A DNA stretch of 64,000 nt from Dokdonella_A sp046347015 (GTDB lineage: Bacteria > Pseudomonadota > Gammaproteobacteria > Xanthomonadales > Rhodanobacteraceae). The translations under genes were made by a program, and so were the position numbers. The DNA is taken from assembly GCA_046347015.1 (NCBI GenBank), contig JAXMHA010000003.1:157714-221713 (forward strand). Direction: 5' to 3'. A model generated the notes under the pieces. It searched no databases. It had not been told where the DNA came from and saw only the letters and a list, made by a program, of their open reading frames with translations. This document shows, in pieces, positions 28,306 to 37,183 of this stretch (position 1 is its first letter; each line of letters starts with the position of its first letter).

Positions 28306-29571
28306 ATGGGCAAGGCATGGCGGGTGTTGGGCGTCAGTACGTTCGCCTTCCTGGTCTGCTTTGCCGTCTGGATGATGTTCGGGGTCATCGGCATCCCGAT
28401 CCGGAAGGAACTCGCGCTCGACGCGACCGCGTTTGGTTTGCTCACCGCCACGCCAATCCTCAGCGGAGCGGCCCTGCGGCTGCCGGTCGGCGCCTGGACC
28501 GACCGTTTTGGCGGACGCCGCGTGATGCTGGTGGCGCTGGTGGTCTGTGCACTGCCGGTATGGCTGGTCGGCATGGCTTCGCAATTCTGGCAATTCCTGT
28601 TGGCCGGGTTTTGCCTCGGCGCCGTCGGTTCGACTTTCGCGGCCGGCACGCCGTACGTCGCCCGTTTCTTCCCGGCGAACAAGCGCGGCCTCGCGATGGG
28701 CGTGTTCGGCGCCGGCACCAGCGGCGCGGCCGTCAACCTGTTCGTCGCGCCGTGGATCGTCGATCACTTCGGCTGGCGCGCAGTGCCGCGGGTTTACGCC
28801 GTGGCCCTGCTGGCCACCGCCATGATCTTCTGGCTGCTGTCGGCCCCGTCACCCGGCCGGGAGAGCCGGGATACCCGCAAGCGCCTGCGTGACCAGTTGC
28901 GCGTGCTCCGCGATCCGCGCATCTGGAAGTACTGCCAGTACTATTCACTGATGTTCGGTGGCTTCACCGCACTGTCATTGTGGATGCCGCAGTACTTCAT
29001 CGGCGAGTACGGCCTCACCATCGCGATGGCGGCGGCACTGGCGGCATGCTTCTCGCTTCCGGCCGGCGCGTTGCGCGCGCTCGGCGGCGCCCTCTCGGAC
29101 AAGTTCGGCGCGCATGCAATGACCTGGTGGGTGCTGTGGGTCGCGTGGATTGCGCTGTTCGTGCTGTCGTACCCGCAGACCGAGCTGATCGTGCACACGA
29201 TTCGCGGCCCGGCGCAATTCGGCATCGGGCTCGGCCTGTGGCTGTTCGTGCCGCTGCTGTTCGTGCTCGGCGCGGTGCTGGCATTCGGGATGGCGTCGAC
29301 GTTCAAGTACCTCGGTGACGATTACCCGGACAACCTCGGCATCGTCACCGGCATCGTCGGTCTCGTCGGCGGCCTCGCCGGGTTCCTGTTGCCGATCATC
29401 TGGGGCGCGCTGTTGGATTTCCTCGGCATCCGCTCCAGCGCCTTCATGCTGCTGTACGGTATCGTGTGGACCTCGCTGATCCTGATTTACTTCACCGAGG
29501 TCAAGCGCATCGACTTCCACGGCCGGGAACCTTCACCGGCCAAGCCTGTCCTCGAAAACGCCAGCGACTGA
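28306..29571 (+). CDS. narK: NarK-type nitrate/nitrite transporter
   Basis: Major facilitator in the inner membrane that brings in nitrate or exports nitrite. It has 421 residues and twelve predicted helices. The first nitrate signature region is GAVGSTFAAGTPYVARFFPANKRGLAMG with GVFGAGTSGAAVN, and the second is seen as GIVTGIVGLVGGLAGF. The single 12-helix size matches NarK1/NarK2-type proteins rather than the fused 24-helix form. The ATG at 28306 places the first helix correctly. It ends 10 bp before narG, forming the first gene of narKGHJI. Confidence 0.93.
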   Translation: MGKAWRVLGVSTFAFLVCFAVWMMFGVIGIPIRKELALDATAFGLLTATPILSGAALRLPVGAWTDRFGGRRVMLVALVVCALPVWLVGMASQFWQFLLAGFCLGAVGSTFAAGTPYVARFFPANKRGLAMGVFGAGTSGAAVNLFVAPWIVDHFGWRAVPRVYAVALLATAMIFWLLSAPSPGRESRDTRKRLRDQLRVLRDPRIWKYCQYYSLMFGGFTALSLWMPQYFIGEYGLTIAMAAALAACFSLPAGALRALGGALSDKFGAHAMTWWVLWVAWIALFVLSYPQTELIVHTIRGPAQFGIGLGLWLFVPLLFVLGAVLAFGMASTFKYLGDDYPDNLGIVTGIVGLVGGLAGFLLPIIWGALLDFLGIRSSAFMLLYGIVWTSLILIYFTEVKRIDFHGREPSPAKPVLENASD

Positions 29572-29581
29572 GGGAACCGCC

Positions 29582-32500
29582 ATGGGTCAGTTTCTCGAAC
29601 GCCTGCGCTACTTCCGCCGCCCTCGCGAACCGTACGCGGACGGCTGGGGCGAGCTGCGCACCGAAGCGCGCCAATGGGAGGACGGCTACCGCAACCGCTG
29701 GTCGCACGACAAGATCGTGCGTTCCACCCATGGCGTGAATTGCACCGGAGGTTGCAGCTGGAAGATCCACGTCAAGCAGGGCGTCGTCACCTGGGAAATC
29801 CAGCAGACCGACTACCCGCGCACGCGGCCCGGCATGCCGAACCACGAACCACGCGGCTGTTCGCGCGGCGCGTCGTATTCCTGGTACCTCTACAGCGCGA
29901 ACCGCCTGAAGTACCCGATGGTGCGCGGCCGCCTGCTGAAGCGCTGGCGCGAGGCCCGCCTGACGCTGCAGCCGGTCGAGGCCTGGGCAGCGCTGATGCG
30001 CGACCCGGAAGCGAAGGACTACAAGGCGACGCGCGGCCTCGGCGGTTTCGTGCGCGCCAAGTGGGACGAGGTGCTGGAGATCGTCGCTGCGGCCAACGTG
30101 TACACGATCCGCAACCACGGCCCCGACCGCGTGGCCGGCTTCTCGCCGATCCCGGCGATGTCGATGGTGTCGTTCGCCTCCGGGTCGCGTTACTTGAACC
30201 TGATCGGCGGTTCGCTGCTGTCGTTCTACGACTGGTATTGCGACCTGCCGCCGTCGAGCCCGCAGACCTGGGGCGAGCAGACCGACGTGCCCGAATCGGC
30301 CGACTGGTACAACTCCGGCTACATCATCGCGTGGGGCTCGAACGTGCCGCAGACGCGCACGCCCGACGCGCACTTCTTCGTCGAGTCGCGCTACAACGGC
30401 ACGCAGGTCGTCGCGGTGACGCCGGATTATTCGGAGGTCGCCAAGCTCTCGGACCTGTGGCTGCATCCGAAGCAGGGCACTGACGCCGCCGTCGCGATGG
30501 CGATGGGCCACGTGATCCTGCGCGAATTCTTCCTCGACCGGCAGGTACCCTATTTCCAGGACTACTGCCGGCGCTTCACCGACCTGCCGCTGCTGGTGAC
30601 ACTGCGCCAAGACGGCGATCGCTGGATTGCCGACCGTTACCTGCGCGCCAGCGATTTCGCGGACGCGCTGGGCAGCCCCGGACATGCCGACTGGAAGACC
30701 GTGGGTATCGGCAAGGACGGCCGGCCGGTGGTGCCGACGGGTTCGATCGGCTTCCGCTGGCCCGAGGCGGGCAGTCCCGACCACGGCAAGTGGAACCTCG
30801 AGGAAAAATCCGGCGATGGCCGCGACACCGAATTGCAACTGACGCAAATCGGCGGCCGCGACGACATCGCCGATGTCGCGTTCCCCTATTTCGGCGGCGT
30901 CGCCAACCCGCACTTCACGCCCAACGCGCAAGGGTCCGACGGCGTGCTGACGCGGCGCGTGCCGGTGCGCAAGCTCGCGACACGCGACGGCGAAACGATT
31001 GTCGCGACCGCGTTCGACCTCCTGTGCGCGCACTACGGCCTCGATCGCGGCCTCGGCGGCGATTGCGCGAAGGACTACGCCGACAACGTCGCCTACACGC
31101 CGGCATGGCAGGAAACCATCACCGGCACGCCGGCCGCCAAGGTCATCGAGGTCGCACGCGGTTTCGCGAGCAATGCCGAGAAGACGCGCGGCCGCTCGAT
31201 GGTCATCATCGGCGCCGGCATGAACCATTGGTACCACCAGGACATGAACTACCGCAGCATCATCAATTTCCTGATGCTGTGCGGGACGGTGGGCGTTTCC
31301 GGCGGCGGCTGGTCACACTATGTCGGCCAGGAAAAACTGCGCCCGCAGACCGGCTGGACGGTGCTGGCCTTCGCGCTCGACTGGGTACGCCCGCCGCGGC
31401 ACATGTGCGGCACGTCGTTCTTCTATGCGCATTCCGACCAGTGGCGCTACGAAACCCTGAAGACCGCGGAGCAACTGTCGACGCTGGCCGATGCCTCCCG
31501 CTACGGCCGCACGCTGATCGATTGCAACGTGCGCGCCGAACGGATGGGCTGGATGCCGTCCGCGCCGCAACTGGACCGCAACCCGCTCGACGTCGCGCGC
31601 GACGCCGCGGCCGCCGGCGTCGATGCGAAAGCCCACGTGACGAAGGCACTGAAATCCGGCGAGATCAAGATGGCGTGCGAGGACCCGGACAACCCGGTGA
31701 ACTTTCCGCGCAACCTCTTCATCTGGCGCTCGAACCTGTTCGGGTCGTCCGGCAAGGGCCACGAATATTTCCTGAAGCACTTCCTCGGCACCCGCTGCGG
31801 CCTGCAGGGCAAGGACCTCGGCGCGGACGGTGGCGTGAAGCCGGAGGAAGTCACGTGGCGCGATCCGGCGCCGGAGGGCAAGCTCGACCTCGTCGTGACG
31901 CTGGACTTCCGCATGTCCACGTCGTGCCTGTACTCCGACGTGGTGCTGCCGACCGCGTCGTGGTACGAGAAGAACGACCTCAACACCACCGACATGCACC
32001 CGTTCATCCACCCGCTGTCGGCGGCGGTGGACCCGGTGTTCGAATCGAAGAGCGACTGGGAAATCTTCAAGGCGATCGCGAAGAAGTTCTCGGAACTCGC
32101 CGAGGGCGTGCTCGGCGTCGAAAAGGACGTGGTGCTGGTGCCGATCCAGCACGACACGCCCGCCGAAATCGCACAGCCCTTCGACGTGCGCGACTGGAAG
32201 AAGGGCGAGTGCGAGCTGATCCCCGGCGTCACCGCGCCCAACATCGTCACCGTCGAGCGCGACTACCCGGCGACCTACGCCCGCTACACGTCGCTCGGTC
32301 CGCTGATGGACAAGCTTGGCAATGGCGGCAAGGGCATCGGCTGGAACACCGAGAGCGAGGTACGCGGCCTTGCCGCGCTCAATTACACGGTGGACGAAGG
32401 ACCCGCCAAGGGCCGCCCGCGCATCGTCAGCGACATCGATGCCGCCGAAACCATCATGTACCTCGCGCCCGAAACCAACGGCGAAGTGGCGGTGAAGGCC

Positions 32501-33355
32501 TGGGCCGCGCTGTCGAAGATCACCGGCCGCGACCACACCCACCTCGCGCGCGCCCGCGAGGACGAGAAGATCCGCTACCGCGACATCCAGGCGCAGCCGC
32601 GCAAGATCATTTCCTCGCCAACCTGGTCCGGCATCGAGAGCGAACACGTCAGCTACAACGCCGGCTGGACCAACGTCAACGAGTTGATCCCGTGGCGCAC
32701 GCTCTCCGGACGCCAGCAGTTCTACCAGGACCACGCGTGGATGCGGGATTTCGGCGAAGGCTTCGCGCTGTACCGCCCGCCGGTCGACTTGCACGCGACC
32801 GCGCCGCTGCTCGGCAAGAAGGGCAACGGCCATCCCGAGGTGGTGCTGAACTTCATCACTCCGCACCAGAAGTGGGGCATCCACAGCACCTATACCGACA
32901 ACCTGATCATGTTGACCCTGTCGCGCGGCGGCCCGATCGTGTGGATCTCGGAAATCGACGCGAAGAAGGCCGGCATCGTCGACAACGACTGGATCGAGGC
33001 CTACAACGCCAACGGTGCGTTGACTGCGCGCGCGGTGGTCAGCCAGCGGGTCAAGGAAGGCATGTGCCTGATGTACCACGCGCAGGAAAAGATCGTGAAC
33101 GTGCCGGGTTCGCAGGTCACCGGCCAGCGCGGCGGCATCCACAATTCGGTCACGCGCACCGTGGTCAAGCCCACGCACATGATCGGCGGGTACGCGCAGC
33201 TCTCGTACGGGCTCAACTATTACGGCACCACCGGCGCCAACCGCGACTCCTTCGTCATCGTCCGCAAGCTGGCCAAGGTCGACTGGATGGACAAGGCGCA
33301 GCGGGCCGCGCGCGAAGCCGAACTCGACACGAAGCTGGTGGGAGCACGCCGATGA
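29582..33355 (+). CDS. narG: Respiratory nitrate reductase, alpha subunit
   Basis: Catalytic molybdenum bis-MGD subunit that reduces nitrate to nitrite on the cytoplasmic side of the membrane. It has 1257 residues (E. coli 1247) and high similarity throughout. The FS0 cluster ligands are in STHGVNCTGGCSWK and EPRGCSRG. The Mo-site region is ESADWYNSGYIIAWGSNVPQ. The C-terminal THMIGGYAQLSYGLNYYG is intact. There is no Tat signal, as expected for NarG. The stop overlaps the narH start (ATGA). Confidence 0.98.
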   Translation: MGQFLERLRYFRRPREPYADGWGELRTEARQWEDGYRNRWSHDKIVRSTHGVNCTGGCSWKIHVKQGVVTWEIQQTDYPRTRPGMPNHEPRGCSRGASYSWYLYSANRLKYPMVRGRLLKRWREARLTLQPVEAWAALMRDPEAKDYKATRGLGGFVRAKWDEVLEIVAAANVYTIRNHGPDRVAGFSPIPAMSMVSFASGSRYLNLIGGSLLSFYDWYCDLPPSSPQTWGEQTDVPESADWYNSGYIIAWGSNVPQTRTPDAHFFVESRYNGTQVVAVTPDYSEVAKLSDLWLHPKQGTDAAVAMAMGHVILREFFLDRQVPYFQDYCRRFTDLPLLVTLRQDGDRWIADRYLRASDFADALGSPGHADWKTVGIGKDGRPVVPTGSIGFRWPEAGSPDHGKWNLEEKSGDGRDTELQLTQIGGRDDIADVAFPYFGGVANPHFTPNAQGSDGVLTRRVPVRKLATRDGETIVATAFDLLCAHYGLDRGLGGDCAKDYADNVAYTPAWQETITGTPAAKVIEVARGFASNAEKTRGRSMVIIGAGMNHWYHQDMNYRSIINFLMLCGTVGVSGGGWSHYVGQEKLRPQTGWTVLAFALDWVRPPRHMCGTSFFYAHSDQWRYETLKTAEQLSTLADASRYGRTLIDCNVRAERMGWMPSAPQLDRNPLDVARDAAAAGVDAKAHVTKALKSGEIKMACEDPDNPVNFPRNLFIWRSNLFGSSGKGHEYFLKHFLGTRCGLQGKDLGADGGVKPEEVTWRDPAPEGKLDLVVTLDFRMSTSCLYSDVVLPTASWYEKNDLNTTDMHPFIHPLSAAVDPVFESKSDWEIFKAIAKKFSELAEGVLGVEKDVVLVPIQHDTPAEIAQPFDVRDWKKGECELIPGVTAPNIVTVERDYPATYARYTSLGPLMDKLGNGGKGIGWNTESEVRGLAALNYTVDEGPAKGRPRIVSDIDAAETIMYLAPETNGEVAVKAWAALSKITGRDHTHLARAREDEKIRYRDIQAQPRKIISSPTWSGIESEHVSYNAGWTNVNELIPWRTLSGRQQFYQDHAWMRDFGEGFALYRPPVDLHATAPLLGKKGNGHPEVVLNFITPHQKWGIHSTYTDNLIMLTLSRGGPIVWISEIDAKKAGIVDNDWIEAYNANGALTARAVVSQRVKEGMCLMYHAQEKIVNVPGSQVTGQRGGIHNSVTRTVVKPTHMIGGYAQLSYGLNYYGTTGANRDSFVIVRKLAKVDWMDKAQRAAREAELDTKLVGARR

Positions 33356-34890
33356 AAATCCGCGCACAGGTTGCGATGGTGTTGAACCTCGACAAGTGCA
33401 TCGGTTGCCACACCTGTTCGGTCACGTGCAAGAACGTGTGGACCTCGCGCAAGGGCATGGAATACGCGTGGTTCAACAACGTCGAGACCAAACCCGGCAT
33501 CGGCTATCCCAAGGACTGGGAGAACCAGGAGCGCTGGAATGGCGGCTGGACGCGCAAGGCCAACGGCAAGCTGGTGCCGAAACAGGGCGGGCGTTTCGGC
33601 GTGCTCGCGCGCATCTTCGCCAACCCGAACATGCCCGAGATCGACGACTACTACGAACCCTTCACGTTCGACTACGAGAACCTGCAGACTGCCCCGGAAC
33701 TGCCCACCGCACCGGTGGCGCGGCCGATCTCGCTGGTGTCCGGCCGCACGATGGACAAGGTCGAGTGGGGCCCGAACTGGGAGGAAATCCTCGGTGGCGA
33801 GTTCGACAAGCGATCGAAGGACTACAACTTCGAGGCCGTGCAGAAGGACATTTACGGGCAGTTCGAAAACACCTTCATGATGTACCTGCCGCGCCTGTGC
33901 GAGCACTGCCTCAACCCGACCTGCGTCGCGTCGTGCCCGTCGGGTTCGATCTACAAGCGCGAGGAAGACGGCATCGTCCTGATCGACCAGGACAAGTGCC
34001 GCGGCTGGCGCATGTGCGTGTCGGGCTGCCCGTACAAGAAGATCTACTACAACTGGGTGTCGGGCAAGGCCGAAAAGTGCACGTTCTGCTATCCGCGCAT
34101 CGAGGCCGGCCTGCCGACGGTGTGCTCGGAAACCTGCGTCGGGCGCATCCGCTACCTCGGCGTGCTGCTGTACGACGCCGACCGCATCGAGGCCGCCGCC
34201 AGCGCCGAGAATCCGCGCGACCTCTACCAGGCGCAGCTCGATGTCTTCCTCGATCCGTTCGATCCCGAAATCCAGCGCATGGCGCTGGCCGACGGCATTC
34301 CCGACGACTGGATCGAAGCCGCGCAGAAATCCCCGACGTACAAGATGGCGGTGGAGTGGAAGATCGCCTTCCCGCTGCACCCCGAATACCGCACGCTGCC
34401 GATGGTGTGGTACGTCCCGCCGCTGTCACCGATTTCCGCGCATGCCAACTCCGGCAACATCGACAGCACCGCGAATGGCCTGCCCGACGTCGGCTCGCTG
34501 CGCATCCCGGTGCGTTATCTCGCCAACCTGCTGACGGCCGGCAACGAAACCCCCGTCGTCGGCGCGCTGGAACGGATGCTCGCGATGCGCGCGTGGTTCC
34601 GCGCGCGGCAACTCGGCGAAGCCCGGGATCCCGCGCTGCTGTCGAGCGTCGGCCTCGACGAGGCAACCGCGGAGGACATGCACCGCTACCTCGCGATCGC
34701 GAACTACGAGGACCGTTTCGTGATCCCGACCGCGCACCGCGAGGAAGCCGAAAACGCTTACCAGATCCGCGGTGGCTGCGGCTTCACCTTCGGCAACGGC
34801 TGCGACGGCATCGATGCGAAGGCCGGCCTGTTCGGCGGCAAGATGGGGCGGCGCAACGTGATCCCGATCCGCATGGTCGACGACGAGTGA
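33352..34890 (+). CDS. narH: Respiratory nitrate reductase, beta subunit
   Basis: Iron-sulfur subunit that carries electrons from NarI haems to NarG. It has 512 residues. Four cluster motifs are seen: CIGCHTCSVTCKN, CEHCLNPTCVASCPSG, CRGWRMCVSGCPYKK, where Trp replaces the second Cys and indicates the [3Fe-4S] cluster, and CTFCYPRIEAGLPTVC with CVGR. The ATG overlaps the narG stop by 4 bp. The gap to narJ is unusually long (168 bp). Confidence 0.98.
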   Translation: MKIRAQVAMVLNLDKCIGCHTCSVTCKNVWTSRKGMEYAWFNNVETKPGIGYPKDWENQERWNGGWTRKANGKLVPKQGGRFGVLARIFANPNMPEIDDYYEPFTFDYENLQTAPELPTAPVARPISLVSGRTMDKVEWGPNWEEILGGEFDKRSKDYNFEAVQKDIYGQFENTFMMYLPRLCEHCLNPTCVASCPSGSIYKREEDGIVLIDQDKCRGWRMCVSGCPYKKIYYNWVSGKAEKCTFCYPRIEAGLPTVCSETCVGRIRYLGVLLYDADRIEAAASAENPRDLYQAQLDVFLDPFDPEIQRMALADGIPDDWIEAAQKSPTYKMAVEWKIAFPLHPEYRTLPMVWYVPPLSPISAHANSGNIDSTANGLPDVGSLRIPVRYLANLLTAGNETPVVGALERMLAMRAWFRARQLGEARDPALLSSVGLDEATAEDMHRYLAIANYEDRFVIPTAHREEAENAYQIRGGCGFTFGNGCDGIDAKAGLFGGKMGRRNVIPIRMVDDE

Positions 34891-34988
34891 CGCGATGATC
34901 GCCGGGAAACACCCAACCTGTACGTCGACCGTTTCCGCGCCGGCGGGTGTTCGGCAATTCGACCCCCGGTCCTCGCATGGGCCCCGGG

Positions 34989-35006
34989 TTCCCGCCTGCG
35001 CGGGAA
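34989..35006. repeat. REP-like palindrome between narH and narJ
   Basis: TTCCCGC-CTGC-GCGGGAA is a perfect 7-bp inverted repeat with a 4-base loop in the 168-bp narH-narJ gap (34891-35058). The flanks (CCCCGGG before, ATGGCGACAG after) resemble short palindromic repeats scattered in other high-GC proteobacteria. It could weaken transcription or stabilise the narGH part of the message. I found no second full copy here. Confidence 0.55.
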
Positions 35007-35058
35007 TGGCGACAGCGCCAGCCCGGCCCCCTCAACCAACGCAATCGATGCCTTCCCG

Positions 35059-35700
35059 GTGACCCGGAATCCTGCCCTGCTGCTGCGCGCCCTGTCCGCG
35101 TTGCTCGCCTACCCCGACGCCGGGCTGCGCGCGGCGCTGCCCGAAATCCGGCAAGCCATCGAGAACTCGCGTGACATCGACGCGCGGCTGAAGCAAGACC
35201 TCGTCGCGCTCGCCGATGAAATCGCCGCCAGCGACGAACTCGAGGCCGAAGGACGCTACGTCGACCTGTTCGACCGTGGCCGGCACACATCGCTGAACCT
35301 GTTCGAGCACGTCCACGGCGACGGCCGCCAGCGCGGGCCGGCGATGCTGGAGTTGCGCCAGCGCTATCTCGATGCCGGCATGGAACCGGTGGCCGACGAG
35401 TTGCCCGACCACCTGCCGCTGCTGCTGGAATACCTGAGTTGCCGCGACTCCGACGAGACCCGCGGCACCATCGGCGAAATCGCGCACATCCTGCGCCAGC
35501 TCGGCAACACGCTGCTGAAGAAGCACAGCCGCTATGCCGCGGTCATGGCCACGCTGCTCGCGCTCGGCCACGAGCAGGGACTCGATGCACGCGCCAAGGT
35601 GCCGCCACCCGAGGACATCGACCGCGCATGGGAAGAGACGCCTGCCTTCGCGCCTCCCGAATCCGACGCTACCGCCGCGTCCAAACCCCTTGGCTCGTGA
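35059..35700 (+). CDS. narJ: Nitrate reductase maturation chaperone NarJ
   Basis: Cytoplasmic chaperone of the TorD/NarJ family that holds apo-NarGH until the molybdenum cofactor is inserted. It has 213 residues, all helical. Family parts are LLRALSALLAYPDAGLRAALPEI, DLFDRGRHTSLNLFEHVHGDGR, RGPAMLELRQRYLDAGMEP and ELPDHLPLLLEYLS. The start is a GTG at 35059, 168 bp after narH. The Ala/Pro-rich tail is not conserved. Confidence 0.95.
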   Translation: MTRNPALLLRALSALLAYPDAGLRAALPEIRQAIENSRDIDARLKQDLVALADEIAASDELEAEGRYVDLFDRGRHTSLNLFEHVHGDGRQRGPAMLELRQRYLDAGMEPVADELPDHLPLLLEYLSCRDSDETRGTIGEIAHILRQLGNTLLKKHSRYAAVMATLLALGHEQGLDARAKVPPPEDIDRAWEETPAFAPPESDATAASKPLGS

Positions 35701-35727
35701 GCGAGCGCGCCACCCGGAGATGCCACC

Positions 35728-36432
35728 ATGACCCTGCCCGCCTCCGTCAACGAATTCCTGTTCGGCATCTATCCCTACATTTGCCTCGCGGTGCTGCTGC
35801 TGGGGAGCCTCGTCCGCTTCGACCGCGAGCCGTACTCGTGGAAGAGCGATTCCTCGCAGGTGCTGCGCAACGGCCAGTTGCGCCTCGGCTCGAACCTGTT
35901 CCACTACGGCGTGCTGATCGTCATCCTCGGCCACTTCGTCGGCTTCCTGATGCCGGAGCCTCTGGTGCTGTGGCTGATGAGCCCGACCCAGCACCAGTTG
36001 CTGGCGATGCTGGTCGGCGGGGTCGCCGGCCTCGTCGCGCTGATCGGCGCGACGATCCTGATCCACCGCCGCCTGTACTACCGGCGCATCCGTGGCAACA
36101 GCCGCAAGTGGGACATCACGATCATCGCGATGCTGTGGCTGCAACTCCTGCTCGGCGTCCTCACCGTGCCGTTTTCCGCACAGGACATGTCGGGCGCACA
36201 CTTCGAGGTCCTCGTGCAGTACGTCCAGGGCGTGGTGCTGTTCCGCGGCGGCAACTCGGCGCTGCTGCAGGGCATGCCATGGGTGTATCAGGTCCACATC
36301 CTGCTCGGCTTCACGATCTTCCTCGTTTCGCCGTTCACCCGCATGGTGCACATCTGGAGTGGCGTCGGCTCGCTCGCCTACCTCGTGCGGCCCTATCAGC
36401 TCGTGCGCCGGCGCGGCGGCTCGGTGAACTGA
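35728..36432 (+). CDS. narI: Respiratory nitrate reductase, gamma subunit (cytochrome b)
   Basis: Membrane di-haem cytochrome that oxidises quinol and anchors NarGH. It has 234 residues and five helices. The four haem-ligand histidines are evident in NLFHYGVLIVILGHFVGF and in YQVHILLGFTIF with MVHIWSG. FDREPYSWKSDSSQVL is the usual N-terminal loop. CACCCGGAGATGCCACC supplies a ribosome site before the ATG. Its stop overlaps the start of the next gene (TGATG). Confidence 0.97.
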   Translation: MTLPASVNEFLFGIYPYICLAVLLLGSLVRFDREPYSWKSDSSQVLRNGQLRLGSNLFHYGVLIVILGHFVGFLMPEPLVLWLMSPTQHQLLAMLVGGVAGLVALIGATILIHRRLYYRRIRGNSRKWDITIIAMLWLQLLLGVLTVPFSAQDMSGAHFEVLVQYVQGVVLFRGGNSALLQGMPWVYQVHILLGFTIFLVSPFTRMVHIWSGVGSLAYLVRPYQLVRRRGGSVN

Positions 36433-37148
36433 TGGACGTTCGCGTCAACGGGATCGCGGTGGACGGCGACGCCTGGCCGACGCCGGAACTCGCTGCGGTG
36501 CGCGAACTGTTGCGGCAGCGCGCGCGCACGCTCGGCCATCTCGGCGACGCGGCGGACGATGCCGAAGTCGAACGCGCGATCGAGCGCACGCTGGCCGAGG
36601 AAGTGCGCGTGCCCGAACCGACCGACGCCGAATGCCGGCGCTGGTACGACGCGAACCCGCGGCGGTTCCGCTCGGGCGACCTCGTCTGCGCGCGCCACAT
36701 CCTGTTCCAGGTCACGCCGGGCGCGCCCGTGCCGGCCATCCGCGCGGTGGCCGAAGCGATGTTGCACGAGCTGACGGCCCGGCCCGAGCACTTCGAGGCG
36801 CGCGCCCGTGAGCATTCCAATTGCCCCTCGGGCGCCAGTGGCGGCAACCTCGGGCAACTGCAGCGCGGCGACACGGTGCCCGAGTTCGAGCAGGCGCTGT
36901 TCGCGGACGCGACCATCGGCGTGCTGCCGAAGCTCGTCACGTCCCGCCACGGGTTCCACATCATTGCCGTCGACCAGCGCATCGAAGGCCGGCAGGTCCC
37001 GTACGAGCTGGTGCGCGATGACGTGGCCCGCGAACTGCGCCGCCGCAGCGAAGCCCGCGCGCTGTCGCAGTACGTGCGCGTGCTGGCCGCGGATGCCGGG
37101 ATCGAGGGCGTGGAACTCGACGCGGCGGCCTCGCCGCTGGTGCAGTAG
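36432..37148 (+). CDS. Parvulin-type peptidyl-prolyl isomerase linked to the nar operon
   Basis: A 238-residue PpiC-like protein without a signal peptide, hence probably cytoplasmic. An N-terminal helical part (to about 75) is followed by a parvulin domain: LVCARHILFQVTPGAPV, FEARAREHSNCPSGASGGNLGQL, GDTVPEFEQALF and VTSRHGFHIIAVDQR. The start overlaps the narI stop by one base, so it is translated with narGHJI. nar-linked NifM-like isomerases occur in other denitrifiers, and help in nitrate reductase folding is inferred from position. Confidence 0.88.
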   Translation: MDVRVNGIAVDGDAWPTPELAAVRELLRQRARTLGHLGDAADDAEVERAIERTLAEEVRVPEPTDAECRRWYDANPRRFRSGDLVCARHILFQVTPGAPVPAIRAVAEAMLHELTARPEHFEARAREHSNCPSGASGGNLGQLQRGDTVPEFEQALFADATIGVLPKLVTSRHGFHIIAVDQRIEGRQVPYELVRDDVARELRRRSEARALSQYVRVLAADAGIEGVELDAAASPLVQ

Positions 37149-37183
37149 CCGCGCCGCCGCGGCGCACGCAGCGGCGACCTTCA

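Noticed and set aside
30790..33351. Extension of the narH frame through narG
   Set aside because: The upstream part is the second frame of narG; the conserved NarH N-terminus starts at the ATG at 33352, which overlaps the narG stop.
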